Source: Porphyromonadaceae bacterium UBA2751 (GTDB lineage: Bacteria; Bacteroidota; Bacteroidia; Bacteroidales; Muribaculaceae). Taken from it: a stretch of 64,000 nucleotides of DNA. The notes under the pieces are model-generated. The model had not been told where the DNA came from, did no database searches, and saw only the letters and a program-made list of their open reading frames with translations. The stretch spans positions 62,001 to 126,000 of the forward strand of contig DEJJ01000034.1 of NCBI GenBank assembly GCA_002353285.1, written 5' to 3'. Both the position numbers and the translations under genes were made by a program. Below, one piece after another: positions 9,233 through 19,194 of this stretch (position 1 is its first letter; every line of letters starts with the position of its first letter).

Positions 9233-12200
9233 ATGAACACAAAATTACTAACAAAACACTGCGCGCTGCTCTTGGTGCTCGCCGCCACCCTATGGAGCAG
9301 CAGCGCCTGGGCAGGGATTAAAATCTATGTTCGCACCGAGGGTAATGCTTCGGGGACAGCCCCCTACCTCTATGTGTGGAACTCAGAAGGAGAAAAACTC
9401 AATGGAGAATGGGATGCTTGCCAAATGACCGAGACAATCACAACTTCCGATGGTCAAAGTTGGTATGTAAAAGAATTCAGTGAAACCAATATTAATGCCA
9501 TTATTCACAATAATATTGGTGGTAACGACAATCAAACTGTTGATATAACTGGTATTAATGAGGACCGTTACTATTCTTACAAAGGTGGCAGCGAGTTTTA
9601 CAATCTGACCAACCAGTATGTAATACCAGAAAATGCTACTTACAAAGATGGTAATTTTGTCTATTTTGTAAACACAAGTGAATGGGCAAAACCATGCATT
9701 TGGGTTTATGATAATAATAATGCTAATTATAATACCAATGGATCATGGCCTGGTGACGAAATGAGTAAAGTTGAGGGTTCTGTGAACCTTTGGGTTTGGC
9801 AGGGCACAAAGAGTGGCACTCCAACAAAAATAAAGTTCAGCAACAATGGAGCGAGTGAAACTGCTGCACTGAGCTATCAAAACGGTGGTTATTACAATGC
9901 AGAGAAGATGATTACCATCATCACCACGTTGCTACTTAATAGTACTAATTTCCCCGATGCCAACTTCCGTGCAGCTCTTGCTGCAGCCTTGAATGTGAAT
10001 GAGGGCGATGAAATATCCCCTAATAATGTGAAAGTCCTTGATGTTAGCAACAAGGGAATTAGCAACCTCTCAGGCATAGAGCACTTCACTAATCTTGAGG
10101 AACTTTATGCTGGCGAGAATGACATTTCAAGCAATGTCATACTCACCAGCAATCCCAACCTGCGCATACTTGACTTGAATGGAAATGCGCAACTCCAAGG
10201 AACCTCTTCACAACACACACCTTACGTTGATGTTACCAAATGCAAGAATCTTGAAGAGATAAATTTTGCCAACACAGGCTGCACCTGGATGGGTGGTTTG
10301 CAGAGCATTGACGGAGGCGGCACCTACAGCAATCTCAAGAAGCTTAACCTGCACAATGTGGGCCTCGATTACATGAGTACCAATACCATGCAGAAGATGC
10401 CGAATCTTGAATGGATTGACCTAAGCAACAACAAGTTGACAGATAGTCAAAGTTTTACTAATAACACAAAACTCAAATACATCGACATAAGTGATAATCC
10501 TCAAAATACCAAGAACTTTCCAGTTGTGGCACTGACTAATCTTGAAACATTTAAAGCTCGGAATTGCTATTTGAGGGCATCACAAACCAGCGCATCAAAT
10601 ATTAATAATCCAAATCTTGTATATCTTGATTTAAGTGAAAACACAGCTTTGACAGATATCCCTAATATTGATAATTCGCCAAGGCTTGAGCACTTTGATT
10701 TTCATGGATGCACAGCAATTGCTCCAGCTACACTGTTCTCTAGTAGTGAGATTTCTAGCACTAACAATCCTGAACTTAAGTTTATAGACATATCTAACGT
10801 TGGGATGGTAAATACAGCCTTGAATTTTGATGGATATACAAAGTTAGAAACCCTAAAGGTTAGCAATACAGGTTGGAAAGCTACTGAGGGTTTGACGATA
10901 AATAATTGTCAGTCAATAACAACAATTGACGTTACAGGTAATGTATTGTTGCCCAAACTTGCCATTACTAATTGTGACTTAAATGATAACACCAACCTTG
11001 ATGAGCTTATAATTGGCTTGGAGACAATGGCAGCATTGCACAAGGTTGACTTAACTGGTAACTTGTTTACTGAAGTACCTTCAATTAGTGCTGATAATAT
11101 AACTACATTAGTGCTGAATAGCAATCAGTTGACCAGTTTCAATGCACCAGAAGGGAGTTCAGTAAAATATGTTTATGCACAAAATAATCCCTCGCTTGGC
11201 ATTGCTGGTGAATACACATTGCCTGCTACTTCGCTTGTGGGTCTTGACCTGGGTAATAATGGTTTCACTAAGTTTAAAGCTGAGAATAACACCTCGCTCA
11301 AGTCGTTGGCACTGGGTGGAAACACTGACCTCACTGAGATTGAGCTGCACGGAAACACCGCGTTGACTCAGACCAGCCCCGACGGTGTCATCGAGAGTGA
11401 CAATGGTCTTTACATCAGGGGGTTGAGTAACTTGAAGGTGCTAAATATTGAGAATAGCTCATTTAACAAGCTTGGCCAGCAGCACTCGCTGGAGGGTGTT
11501 ACCGCACTTGAAACGCTGAAGGCTCGCCACAATGAGCTTACCACTTTTACTAATGGTGTGTATGAACTTCACACATCAACGACCGACCCAGTGAACTATC
11601 GCAAGCCTGACCCTACCCAATCAAGTCTTGAGTATCAAGAGAACCTCAAGTATCTTGACCTTGCCTATAATAAGCTTCGCGATAGTGTTCACCTCTATCG
11701 CAACACTGCCCTCGTTCATCTCGACGTGAGCTACAACCGCTCGATTGATGGGCAACTCGACCCCGCTGCTGAGCCATTACCCAAAACCGATGCCCAAAAG
11801 GCCGCAATTCTTGAGCAGAAAGGCCGCCGCTGGCTGAAGTATGGTAAAGTGAAATTCAATGGCGTGAAGAAAACCTACGGCGTAAATGTCACAGAATCGC
11901 AATGGACTGAACATTACACGAATTTACAGGCAGGTCGCTTGAGGCCGTTTGACTTGCGCAAGAGCGAAGCAGTGTGTGACCTCAATGACACGACTGGCCT
12001 TTATCACCTTGACTTGGGCAAGAACGTGAACCTTGAGTGGCTTGACATAAGCTATACCAACATCCACAACACCGCTGCTGGTCCCAGCTATATGTGTCCT
12101 GGTTGGATGACCGAAGACTGGGTTGGCGATGATGATTTATCGGCAACAAATGCCTCTGGCAAAAACACAACCGGTCGTTGGTACTCAAGCTGGCACACAT

Positions 12201-14155
12201 TTGTATATTTCATACCTTGCTCAAAGCTAAAAGTTATCCATGCCGACCACAACAACATGCGCTCGCTCGGTATAAGATATTTCCCCGAGCTCGACACATT
12301 GACATGCAGCTACATGTATGGCGACAGCGAGATAATGCGTGACTTCTCTGGCTCGGGCGACTTGCGCTATAATATGGGCAATACAGGGGTTTCTACCACA
12401 ATAAAGAAATTCCATCATGTAGATTGGAATCATCTTGACAGTGATGGCTACCCGACTATAGTCCTTTGGGGACCCAATGAGTCGACCGCCAGCTCCGACG
12501 TCTATCCAAATAAACTCAGATACTGGGATGTGAGCTATAGTGGCTTTAATGAGATAAGGTTATATCCAGGAACAGTTACCCCCGACTTACCCTATCTAGA
12601 ATATGTGAACGTGAGTGGTAACCCGTTGAATTTCCAGGTTAGACACTACAACTCGGCAGGTGCATTGGTTGATAACTCGACAGTGTCGAACTATAATTCC
12701 CTCGACCTCACTTACTGCCCGAACATACGCACAGTGCTGGCCGAGAATTGTGCCGACCTGCCTGTGGTGCGTGCTCACAACCGCACTAAGCTCGACACGC
12801 TCTACTTGAGCAACGACGCTAACTTGAAGAAGCTATATGTTCAGAACGACCCATTGCTGAAGACCAACTTCCAGGGACTTAGCACGCTGACAGGGCTTGA
12901 GACCCTGTTTGGCTACAACAACACCCACTGGGGCAACGACATCACGTTTGCCAAAAACACCTCGCTGAAAAACCTGTGGATATCAAACATTGGTGCCAGC
13001 CAACTCAACGTTGCCGCTAACACCGCACTCGAGAAGCTGCGTGCCTACGACAACATCCTCGGTTCGGAAGACGAGAATCGCACTATCGACCTGAGTAATA
13101 ACACTGCTCTCGAATGGCTTGACCTTTCTCGCAACCTCATTGCCAATATTGACCTGAGTCACAACACAGCATTGCAGTTTGTGAACTTCTCTAACGGCAC
13201 CGACACCCGCACTCAGCTCGATGGCACCGAGCAGCTGAATCACGACGGCAGCGATGGCGACGGCACCAAGCCCACTACTGTCTTTAATGATGATGAGGCA
13301 CCCATCGCAAGTGCCAACGATGGCAACAGCTTGAGCGACCTTGCGTTGCCAGCCAGCATCATCGATGCGCGCGCCAACGGCAACGACCTGCACAGCATCA
13401 CTGGCAACTTTGCCAACCTGACCAACATTGAGTTTGCCCACAACCACATTAACGGTATCGACTTGAGTGCTGCTCCCGATGCCACAATCGAGAGCCGTGA
13501 CAATGGCCGCACAATTGTTGCCGATTTCGCCACATTCAAGGTAAAAGACAACAACAATCAGATTCAAGAGTACAAGGTTTACTTCTTCCAGCTCGAGAAT
13601 CTCGAGGAGCCGAATGGCACAATTCTCACCGACAAGGAGAGCAAGGACCTCAAGCTTGCCAGCCGTCACCTGGGCGATGATGGCCTTGCACTCAACAAGA
13701 TAAGTGGTTGGGATAGTGAGAACTCTGGTATGCTCAAGAGTGGCACCACTGTCACTCCAAGCAATATGGACGACATTCTTGATCCGGACCAGATTCCTGG
13801 CAAGATTGTGGTACTCGTGCCTGAGGATGTGAACGAGAGCACCAACGAAGCCAGCGGTCATGCTACCTACACCTACGATAACGGCACCAGCACACCAAGC
13901 GAGTTCTATCTCAACTGGACAAGCAATGGTACCGTCACTGGCCTCAACATCGTTGGCATGTCTCTCGACAACGTGAGCATTACCAACACTTATGGCAACC
14001 TTACCGTCACAGGTGCCGATGGCACCGTGGTGGGCGTTTACGACCTCAACGGCCGCCAGGTGGCAAGCGAGACCATCATCAATGGCAGCGTGACCATCGA
14101 CGGACTAACTCCAGGCATCTATGTGGTGAATGGAGTGAAGGTTGTTGTCAAGTAA
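9233..14155 (+). CDS. Giant secreted leucine-rich-repeat protein with starch-module-like N-terminus and type IX sorting domain
   Basis: A 1640-residue surface protein. The start at 9233 gives a clean Sec signal (MNTKLLTKHCALLLVLAATL, cut after SAWA). Residues about 28-120 and 137-222 are two modules with aromatic YVWN/IWVYD/WPGDE patterns like CBM26-type starch-binding domains. From about 235 to 1400 there are dozens of irregular leucine-rich repeats (LEWLDLSRN, LKYLDLAYN, LEELYAGEN). The last 40 residues (VYDLNGRQVAS ... GIYVVNGVKVVVK) match the Por/type IX C-terminal sorting domain, so the protein should cross the outer membrane by T9SS and be anchored or released there. Ligand unknown; glycan or protein binding is inferred. 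It has its own promoter and a strong terminator. Confidence 0.9.
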   Translation: MNTKLLTKHCALLLVLAATLWSSSAWAGIKIYVRTEGNASGTAPYLYVWNSEGEKLNGEWDACQMTETITTSDGQSWYVKEFSETNINAIIHNNIGGNDNQTVDITGINEDRYYSYKGGSEFYNLTNQYVIPENATYKDGNFVYFVNTSEWAKPCIWVYDNNNANYNTNGSWPGDEMSKVEGSVNLWVWQGTKSGTPTKIKFSNNGASETAALSYQNGGYYNAEKMITIITTLLLNSTNFPDANFRAALAAALNVNEGDEISPNNVKVLDVSNKGISNLSGIEHFTNLEELYAGENDISSNVILTSNPNLRILDLNGNAQLQGTSSQHTPYVDVTKCKNLEEINFANTGCTWMGGLQSIDGGGTYSNLKKLNLHNVGLDYMSTNTMQKMPNLEWIDLSNNKLTDSQSFTNNTKLKYIDISDNPQNTKNFPVVALTNLETFKARNCYLRASQTSASNINNPNLVYLDLSENTALTDIPNIDNSPRLEHFDFHGCTAIAPATLFSSSEISSTNNPELKFIDISNVGMVNTALNFDGYTKLETLKVSNTGWKATEGLTINNCQSITTIDVTGNVLLPKLAITNCDLNDNTNLDELIIGLETMAALHKVDLTGNLFTEVPSISADNITTLVLNSNQLTSFNAPEGSSVKYVYAQNNPSLGIAGEYTLPATSLVGLDLGNNGFTKFKAENNTSLKSLALGGNTDLTEIELHGNTALTQTSPDGVIESDNGLYIRGLSNLKVLNIENSSFNKLGQQHSLEGVTALETLKARHNELTTFTNGVYELHTSTTDPVNYRKPDPTQSSLEYQENLKYLDLAYNKLRDSVHLYRNTALVHLDVSYNRSIDGQLDPAAEPLPKTDAQKAAILEQKGRRWLKYGKVKFNGVKKTYGVNVTESQWTEHYTNLQAGRLRPFDLRKSEAVCDLNDTTGLYHLDLGKNVNLEWLDISYTNIHNTAAGPSYMCPGWMTEDWVGDDDLSATNASGKNTTGRWYSSWHTFVYFIPCSKLKVIHADHNNMRSLGIRYFPELDTLTCSYMYGDSEIMRDFSGSGDLRYNMGNTGVSTTIKKFHHVDWNHLDSDGYPTIVLWGPNESTASSDVYPNKLRYWDVSYSGFNEIRLYPGTVTPDLPYLEYVNVSGNPLNFQVRHYNSAGALVDNSTVSNYNSLDLTYCPNIRTVLAENCADLPVVRAHNRTKLDTLYLSNDANLKKLYVQNDPLLKTNFQGLSTLTGLETLFGYNNTHWGNDITFAKNTSLKNLWISNIGASQLNVAANTALEKLRAYDNILGSEDENRTIDLSNNTALEWLDLSRNLIANIDLSHNTALQFVNFSNGTDTRTQLDGTEQLNHDGSDGDGTKPTTVFNDDEAPIASANDGNSLSDLALPASIIDARANGNDLHSITGNFANLTNIEFAHNHINGIDLSAAPDATIESRDNGRTIVADFATFKVKDNNNQIQEYKVYFFQLENLEEPNGTILTDKESKDLKLASRHLGDDGLALNKISGWDSENSGMLKSGTTVTPSNMDDILDPDQIPGKIVVLVPEDVNESTNEASGHATYTYDNGTSTPSEFYLNWTSNGTVTGLNIVGMSLDNVSITNTYGNLTVTGADGTVVGVYDLNGRQVASETIINGSVTIDGLTPGIYVVNGVKVVVK

Positions 14156-14187
14156 AAAACTGGCTTGATAATTAGGTGTGAGACACT

Positions 14188-14223
14188 AAAGGGCTGCTCC
14201 AGTGTGCTGGGGCAGCCCTTATT
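14188..14223 (+). terminator. Intrinsic terminator after the LRR gene
   Basis: GGGCTGC and GCAGCCC form the base of a GC-rich hairpin (with inner CCAG/CTGG pairing), followed by a short T-rich stretch. Confidence 0.75.
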
Positions 14224-14298
14224 GTGAATCGTGATGCTCGATTTTGGTAAAAAAAGAAAAAGCAAGGAGTATTTCCCTAAAAATAGAAAAGTATTTAT

Positions 14299-14306
14299 TA
14301 TCTTTG
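14299..14306 (+). promoter_or_regulatory. -7 element for the OPT transporter operon
   Basis: TATCTTTG matches the Bacteroidetes -7 box 43 bp before the ATG. No clear -33 TTTG at the expected distance. Confidence 0.55.
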
Positions 14307-14349
14307 TGGTTTAAAATGGAAAAAACCTATTAACTAATAAAAAACTAAT

Positions 14350-16329
14350 ATGCAAGACGAAAAAGATTTACAGCAACCACAGGAGCAGATTGAGCTTCCG
14401 GAGAACGCGTTTCGTCCGTTGAAGGAAGGTGAGAAATATGTTCCTATCTTGCGCCCCGAGAAGAATTATCCCGAGGTGACCCCCTACTCGGTGTCGATGG
14501 GCTTGATCATGGCAGTGATATTCAGTGCTGCGGCAGCCTATCTGGGACTGAAAGTGGGGCAGGTGTTTGAGGCGGCGATACCCATCGCCATTATAGCCGC
14601 TGGAGTGGCTGGCGTTACCAAGCGCAAGAACTCGCTTGGCGAGAATGTGATAATCCAGTCGATAGGTGCCGCCAGCGGCATTGTTGTGGCAGGAGCCATC
14701 TTCACGCTGCCAGCGCTCTACATCCTGCAGGCCAAGTATCCCGACATCACGGTGAACTTCCTGGAAGTGTTCCTGAGTTCGCTGCTTGGCGGCGTGCTTG
14801 GCATCTTGTTCTTCATCCCGTTCAGGAAATACTTCGTGAAGGAGAAACACGGCGACTTCCCGTTCCCCGAGGCCACCGCTACCACCCAGGTGCTCGTTCA
14901 GGGCCAGAAGGGTGGCGAGCAAGCCAAGCCGCTGCTCATAGCCGGCCTGGTGGGTGGACTCTATGACTTCCTGATGAGCACGTTTGGCTGGTGGAAGGAG
15001 GTTATCTCCACCACAGCCATTCCAGCAATGCAGAACCTTGCCGACAACACCAAGTTCCTGTTCAAGGTCAACATCAGTGCTGCGACGCTGGGCCTTGGCT
15101 TCATCATTGGCTTGAAGTATAGTTTCATCATCTTTGCCGGTAGTGCCTTCATCTGGTGGATTGTGGTTCCACTGTTTGCAGCAGTGAGCCCCGACATGGC
15201 GGCGATGGCCACCGACGACATCTTCAAGGAATATGCCCGCTCGATAGGTATTGGTGGCATTGCCATGAGTGGTATCATAGGCATCATCAAGTCGTGGGGC
15301 GTGATCAAGAACGCTGTGGGCCTTGCTGGCAAGTCGTTCAAGAAGGGCGGCACCGTTGAGAAAGAGGAGCGCACCCAGCGCGACATCTCGATGAAGGCCC
15401 TGGTGTTTGCTCTTGCAGCAGCCTTGGTTGTGACATTCGTGTTCTTCTGGATAGGTGTTATCCACAACCTGCCTCAGACCATAGTGGCCTTTATCGTGGT
15501 GGTGGTGATAGCGTTCCTGTTCACTACCGTGGCAGCCAACGCCATTGCCATTGTGGGTAGCAACCCCGTGAGTGGTATGACGCTGATGACGCTCATCATT
15601 GCATCGGGCATCTTTGTTGCCATTGGCCTCAACGGATGGCAAGGCATTGTGGCCTCGATGATAATAGGTGGCGTGGTGTGCACCGCACTGTCGATGGCAG
15701 GCGGCATGGTCACCGACATGAAGATTGGTTACTGGATTGGCACCACACCTGCTAAGCAGCAAACGTGGAAGCTGCTGGGCACCGTGCTCTCGGCAGCCAC
15801 CGTGGGCGGTGTGATGATTATCCTGAACAAGACCTACGGTTTCTACGAGGGAGCAGTGCCAGGAGTTGATCCGCTGGTTGCACCTCAGGCCAACGCCATG
15901 GCAGCTGTGATTGACCCGCTGATGACTGGAGGTGAAACCCCATGGATGTTCTACATTTGCGGTGCTATCCTGGCATGCCTGCTCAACTGGCTTGGAGTGG
16001 CAGCGTTGCCATTCTCGCTGGGCATGTTCATCCCATTCCAGTTGAACACTCCGCTGCTCATTGGCGGCATCATCAGCTGGTTTGTGAGCACTCGCAGCAA
16101 GGACGAGAAACTTAACAAGGCGCGCATGGACAAGGGTACCCTCATTGCCAGCGGCTTTATTGCTGGTGGTGCACTCATGGGCGTGGTGAGCGCCGGCATG
16201 AGATTTGGCGGCTTCTCTTACACCAGCCCTCTGAGCGACGATGTGTCGAGCCTGCTGGGCCTGGTGGTTTACATTGCACTGATAGCTTACTTCATCTTCA
16301 GCTGCCTCAAGGCTAAGAAAGACAAATAA
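14350..16329 (+). CDS. OPT-family oligopeptide transporter
   Basis: Inner-membrane symporter of the OPT family, 659 residues with about 14 hydrophobic segments. The N-terminal tail (1-40) is charged and cytoplasmic, then comes the typical opening PEVTPYSVSMGLIMAVIFSA. Further family features are the conserved VIIQSIGAASGIVVAGAIFTLPALYIL segment (about 100-125), the FPEATATTQVL block (about 175-185), and repeated Gly-rich helices at the C-terminus. Family members move small peptides or metal chelates; the substrate cannot be read from sequence. It is followed after 12 bp by a small anchored protein that is probably in the same operon. Confidence 0.92.
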   Translation: MQDEKDLQQPQEQIELPENAFRPLKEGEKYVPILRPEKNYPEVTPYSVSMGLIMAVIFSAAAAYLGLKVGQVFEAAIPIAIIAAGVAGVTKRKNSLGENVIIQSIGAASGIVVAGAIFTLPALYILQAKYPDITVNFLEVFLSSLLGGVLGILFFIPFRKYFVKEKHGDFPFPEATATTQVLVQGQKGGEQAKPLLIAGLVGGLYDFLMSTFGWWKEVISTTAIPAMQNLADNTKFLFKVNISAATLGLGFIIGLKYSFIIFAGSAFIWWIVVPLFAAVSPDMAAMATDDIFKEYARSIGIGGIAMSGIIGIIKSWGVIKNAVGLAGKSFKKGGTVEKEERTQRDISMKALVFALAAALVVTFVFFWIGVIHNLPQTIVAFIVVVVIAFLFTTVAANAIAIVGSNPVSGMTLMTLIIASGIFVAIGLNGWQGIVASMIIGGVVCTALSMAGGMVTDMKIGYWIGTTPAKQQTWKLLGTVLSAATVGGVMIILNKTYGFYEGAVPGVDPLVAPQANAMAAVIDPLMTGGETPWMFYICGAILACLLNWLGVAALPFSLGMFIPFQLNTPLLIGGIISWFVSTRSKDEKLNKARMDKGTLIASGFIAGGALMGVVSAGMRFGGFSYTSPLSDDVSSLLGLVVYIALIAYFIFSCLKAKKDK

Positions 16330-16341
16330 TAATGTGGAATT

Positions 16342-16872
16342 ATGAAAAAGAACACAGTAATCTATGTGCTAGGTGGAGCGGTGGTAGTGCTGCTGCTCGC
16401 CTTGGTGGGCATTCTTGCCTATAACTATGGCAAGGGCGACAAGCCTGCCCAGGCGGAGACCGCTCCAGTGGAGAAGCCTGCCCCCGACACGGTGGTGGTG
16501 AGAGAACAAGTGGCTGCGCCGGCACCTAAACCCGAGCCCGAACCCGAGCCCGAAATTCAGCGCAATGTGCTTGCCGATAGCGATTGGCACCTGGTGGGCA
16601 CCATTGCTGGCAAGGGTGTGGTTGTGGACTTGACCAACTATGACGGCGAACTGCATGGCAGCTATTACTACTCGAAGTATGGCGCCAGTGGCGCACTCCA
16701 GCTTGATGGCTACGTTGACAGGAGTGGAAACGTGAGTCTTGAAGAATATAACTCCAATAATGGAGTGTATTCGGGCTACCTCACGGGCCGCATCTCAAGG
16801 AAAGGCGTGCTCTCGGGGTCGTTCACCAACAACCGTGGCAACACCTATAAAGTGTACTTGCAAGCCAAGTGA
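16342..16872 (+). CDS. Membrane-anchored protein of unknown function, partner of the OPT gene
   Basis: I do not recognise the family. The 176-residue product has one N-terminal membrane helix (about 7-27, VIYVLGGAVVVLLLALVGIL), a Pro/Glu/Ala-rich linker (about 35-72, with PEPEPEPE), and a compact C-terminal domain (about 78-176) rich in Gly, Tyr and Ser with alternating beta-strand character (GELHGSYYYSKYG, GNVSLEEYN, GVLSGSFTNNRGN). The topology suggests a periplasmic beta-domain on a tether. It starts 12 bp after the OPT stop and ends before a strong terminator, so the two genes form an operon. Confidence 0.8.
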   Translation: MKKNTVIYVLGGAVVVLLLALVGILAYNYGKGDKPAQAETAPVEKPAPDTVVVREQVAAPAPKPEPEPEPEIQRNVLADSDWHLVGTIAGKGVVVDLTNYDGELHGSYYYSKYGASGALQLDGYVDRSGNVSLEEYNSNNGVYSGYLTGRISRKGVLSGSFTNNRGNTYKVYLQAK

Positions 16873-16908
16873 TAGGGCCGTGCTGGCTATCACTCACTAA
16901 GTAAAATA

Positions 16909-16950
16909 GGCATCGCCTTGAGGATTCTCGAGGCGATGCCATTGTTTTTG
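16909..16950 (+). terminator. Intrinsic terminator of the OPT operon
   Basis: GGCATCGCCT (16909-16918) pairs perfectly with AGGCGATGCC (16931-16940), followed by a T-rich run. Confidence 0.85.
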
Positions 16951-17013
16951 AGCATTAGGTGTGTGGGCTGTCGTTGCCCACGCTATTAATCGATTTAGAA
17001 AAGGATAGTGCTA

Positions 17014-18570
17014 TCAAGCTCCCATGGTCATGACGGTGTAGTAGCGGCCGTTCTCGTAAGAGAAGTTGAGGTTGATGTAGCCCGTCTGGTTGCCACCGTA
17101 CCAAGAGTAGTGCCCGTTGCCCACGTTGATTGGGGGTCCATAGGTTGTGCACAGGTTGTTGTAGATGTTGTTGTAGCGGTAGTCGTCTTGATAGGTCGAC
17201 GATGTCACAAACTCGGCGTAGCACAGGCCGCCACGGTTGTCGTACTGGAGCATCACGTCGGGCCAGCTGTAGCCCATCATGTTCACGTCGCGCAGGTACA
17301 CAATGTTGTCCTGATAGCCGTCGATGCTGTAGCCGTTGTAGTACAGGTAGTTGAGCGAAGCATCGAGCAGGGTGCCAAATTCCAGACCGAGCACACCAGT
17401 GATGATGGGTGCCGAGGCGTAGATGCGATAGCCAACGGGAATTACTGGACGGTAGTACCAAATCACGCGTGGACGCCAGGGGCGCAAGGGAGGAGCGATG
17501 GGGCGAACCCAACTCCAGCGGTTGTAGCGATAGTAGTCGTACCAGCGATCGCGTGGGCCGCGTGGACGGAAGCTGCTGTGCCAGCGGTAGTGGTCGTAGT
17601 TGGGACGAGGACCGCCGTGGTTGATGCCGTGGTGTGGGCGTCCTGCAGGAGGACGATGACCCATGTCGCCGCCAGGTCGGTTGCCGTGGTTGCCGCCGGG
17701 ACGGTAGTTGCCGCCACCAGGACGGTTGCCGTTGTTGCCGCCGGGACGGTAGTTGCCACCGCCGTGGTTGCCGTTGTTGCCACCGGGCTTGTAGTTGCCG
17801 CCTCCGTTGTTGCCGCCAGGACGGTTGTCGCCACCGGGCTTGTGGCTGCCGCCGTTGTTGCCGCCGGGACGGTTGTCACCACCGGGCTTGTAGTTGCCGC
17901 CGTTGTTGCCGCCAGGACGGTTGTTGCTGCCGCCATAGTTGCCGCCAGGCTTGTAGTTGCCAGTGGGCCTGTTGTTGACCTGGCCGCTTGGGCTGTTGTA
18001 GTTAACTGCGCTGCGAGAGCCCACGGTTGGTCCAGTGTGAGGAGCCTTGATGCTGCCACTGGGATTATGGTTGCTGCTGCCACCGCCAAAGTTGCTGCTG
18101 CCGCCGTTGCCGCCGTTGCCGCCGCTGGGACGATTGCCACCGCCATGGTTGCCACCGCCGTGTGAGCCGCCATAAGAGCCATTGCCACTGGGACGGGTGT
18201 TGATTTGTCCGCTGGGACGGTTGCTCGAACTGGTGCTATAGGGCGATGATGGTCGATTCACGCTTGAACCCATGCTGCTGCGGCTGCTGCCCGAGCTGCG
18301 TGGAGCACTCATGCTTGGAGTGCGGCTGCTGCTGGGGGCGCTAAAGCTGGAGTTGCTGCGTGGGGAACTGCTGCGTGGCGAGCTCATGCTCGGTGAGCTG
18401 CTGCGTGGCGAACTCATGCTCGGTGAGCTGCTTTGTGCACTACTTGGTCGACCGCCGCCAGGACCGCCACCGCTGGGGCGACGTCCTTGAGCGTTGCCAG
18501 GAACGGCCAGCGCAAGAGCTGCTGCCGTCATGGCTATCACTGCAAAAGAGTGTAATTTTCTTGTTTCCAT
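17014..18570 (-). CDS. Secreted Ser/Gly/Asn/Pro-rich low-complexity protein with Tyr-rich C-terminal domain
   Basis: Family not recognised. The start METRKLHSFA at 18570 begins a signal peptide (cleavage after GNAQ, about residue 28); the open frame runs 171 codons further upstream without a plausible start and overlaps fur. Residues about 30-130 are Ser/Pro/Arg rich with SSPSMSSPRS repeats. Residues about 130-330 carry many Gly/Asn-rich units of the type RPGGNNGGNYKPGG. The C-terminal 180 residues are folded-looking and Tyr/Trp/Arg rich (WYDYYRYNRWSW, VIWYYRPVIPVGYRIYASAP). An extracellular or outer-membrane-associated matrix role is possible. It is 161 bp downstream of fur on the same strand. 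The repeat region makes long shadow frames on the other strand. Confidence 0.8.
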   Translation of the reverse strand: METRKLHSFAVIAMTAAALALAVPGNAQGRRPSGGGPGGGRPSSAQSSSPSMSSPRSSSPSMSSPRSSSPRSNSSFSAPSSSRTPSMSAPRSSGSSRSSMGSSVNRPSSPYSTSSSNRPSGQINTRPSGNGSYGGSHGGGNHGGGNRPSGGNGGNGGSSNFGGGSSNHNPSGSIKAPHTGPTVGSRSAVNYNSPSGQVNNRPTGNYKPGGNYGGSNNRPGGNNGGNYKPGGDNRPGGNNGGSHKPGGDNRPGGNNGGGNYKPGGNNGNHGGGNYRPGGNNGNRPGGGNYRPGGNHGNRPGGDMGHRPPAGRPHHGINHGGPRPNYDHYRWHSSFRPRGPRDRWYDYYRYNRWSWVRPIAPPLRPWRPRVIWYYRPVIPVGYRIYASAPIITGVLGLEFGTLLDASLNYLYYNGYSIDGYQDNIVYLRDVNMMGYSWPDVMLQYDNRGGLCYAEFVTSSTYQDDYRYNNIYNNLCTTYGPPINVGNGHYSWYGGNQTGYINLNFSYENGRYYTVMTMGA

Positions 18571-18731
18571 AATGTGTGAGGTATTTTGTTGTTTGCTAAT
18601 ATTCTTAAAAGTTGTAAGGGGAAAATGTTTCCGTCGATAATATGACCTTTTTTTATGGGATAAGTTTAATGTGCGATGTGCTTCATTGAGGTGAAAAATG
18701 GCGTAATGGGTGATTTTGCCGACCAATGGCG

Positions 18732-19172
18732 TTAAAGTGTAGATGAGTTGCACTGGGGGCACACGCCCTTGAGCACGTAATTGATGTCGTGCACCTCGAA
18801 GTTGCCAGGCAACGCCACCACAGGCGCGTGGATGCGGCTCAGGCAGAAGGTGCGATGACATCGCTCGCAGTAGAAGTGGGCATGCAAATCGTCGAGATGC
18901 TCGCCTTCCTCGCCGCAGTGGCATGATGACGAGCAAACGGCATACTTGAGCGACCCGGTGCCGTCGTCGATGGCATGGATGAGATGATGGGTGAGGAAGA
19001 GCGTGATGCAGCGGTAGATGGTCGACTTGTCGACGGTGTCGAGCCGCTCCTCGAGCGAGAGGAGCGAGAAGGCATTGCTGCAAGCCATCATCTCGCGTAG
19101 CACAAGGATGCGCATGGCGGTGGGCTTGATGCCTCGGTGCTCGAGCATGTGGGTGAGGTTGTCGCTGTTCAT
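18732..19172 (-). CDS. Fur-family metal-responsive transcriptional regulator
   Basis: A 146-residue Fur/PerR/Zur-type repressor. The start at 19172 (MNSDNLTHMLEHRGIKPTAMR) matches the usual Fur opening; the upstream extension of the frame reads through the Pmp3 gene and is not coding. The N-terminal winged helix has IKPTAMRILVLREM and DKSTIYRCITLF. The metal region includes HCGEEGEHLDDLHAHFYC, the zinc motif CERC and a C-terminal CPQC, giving two CxxC pairs for structural zinc. The metal or peroxide specificity cannot be assigned. It begins 22 bp after the Pmp3-like gene, so they are likely cotranscribed. Confidence 0.92.
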   Translation of the reverse strand: MNSDNLTHMLEHRGIKPTAMRILVLREMMACSNAFSLLSLEERLDTVDKSTIYRCITLFLTHHLIHAIDDGTGSLKYAVCSSSCHCGEEGEHLDDLHAHFYCERCHRTFCLSRIHAPVVALPGNFEVHDINYVLKGVCPQCNSSTL

Positions 19173-19194
19173 TTCTCTGCCTGTTAAGTGTTGG

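Noticed and set aside
14368..15762. 464-codon open frame on the minus strand opposite the OPT gene
   Set aside because: His/Cys/Arg-rich shadow of the OPT coding strand with no family features; the plus-strand gene is clear.
18571..19083. 171-codon upstream extension of the Gly/Asn-rich protein
   Set aside because: It overlaps fur in another frame and lacks signal-peptide logic; the start at 18570 begins a proper signal peptide.
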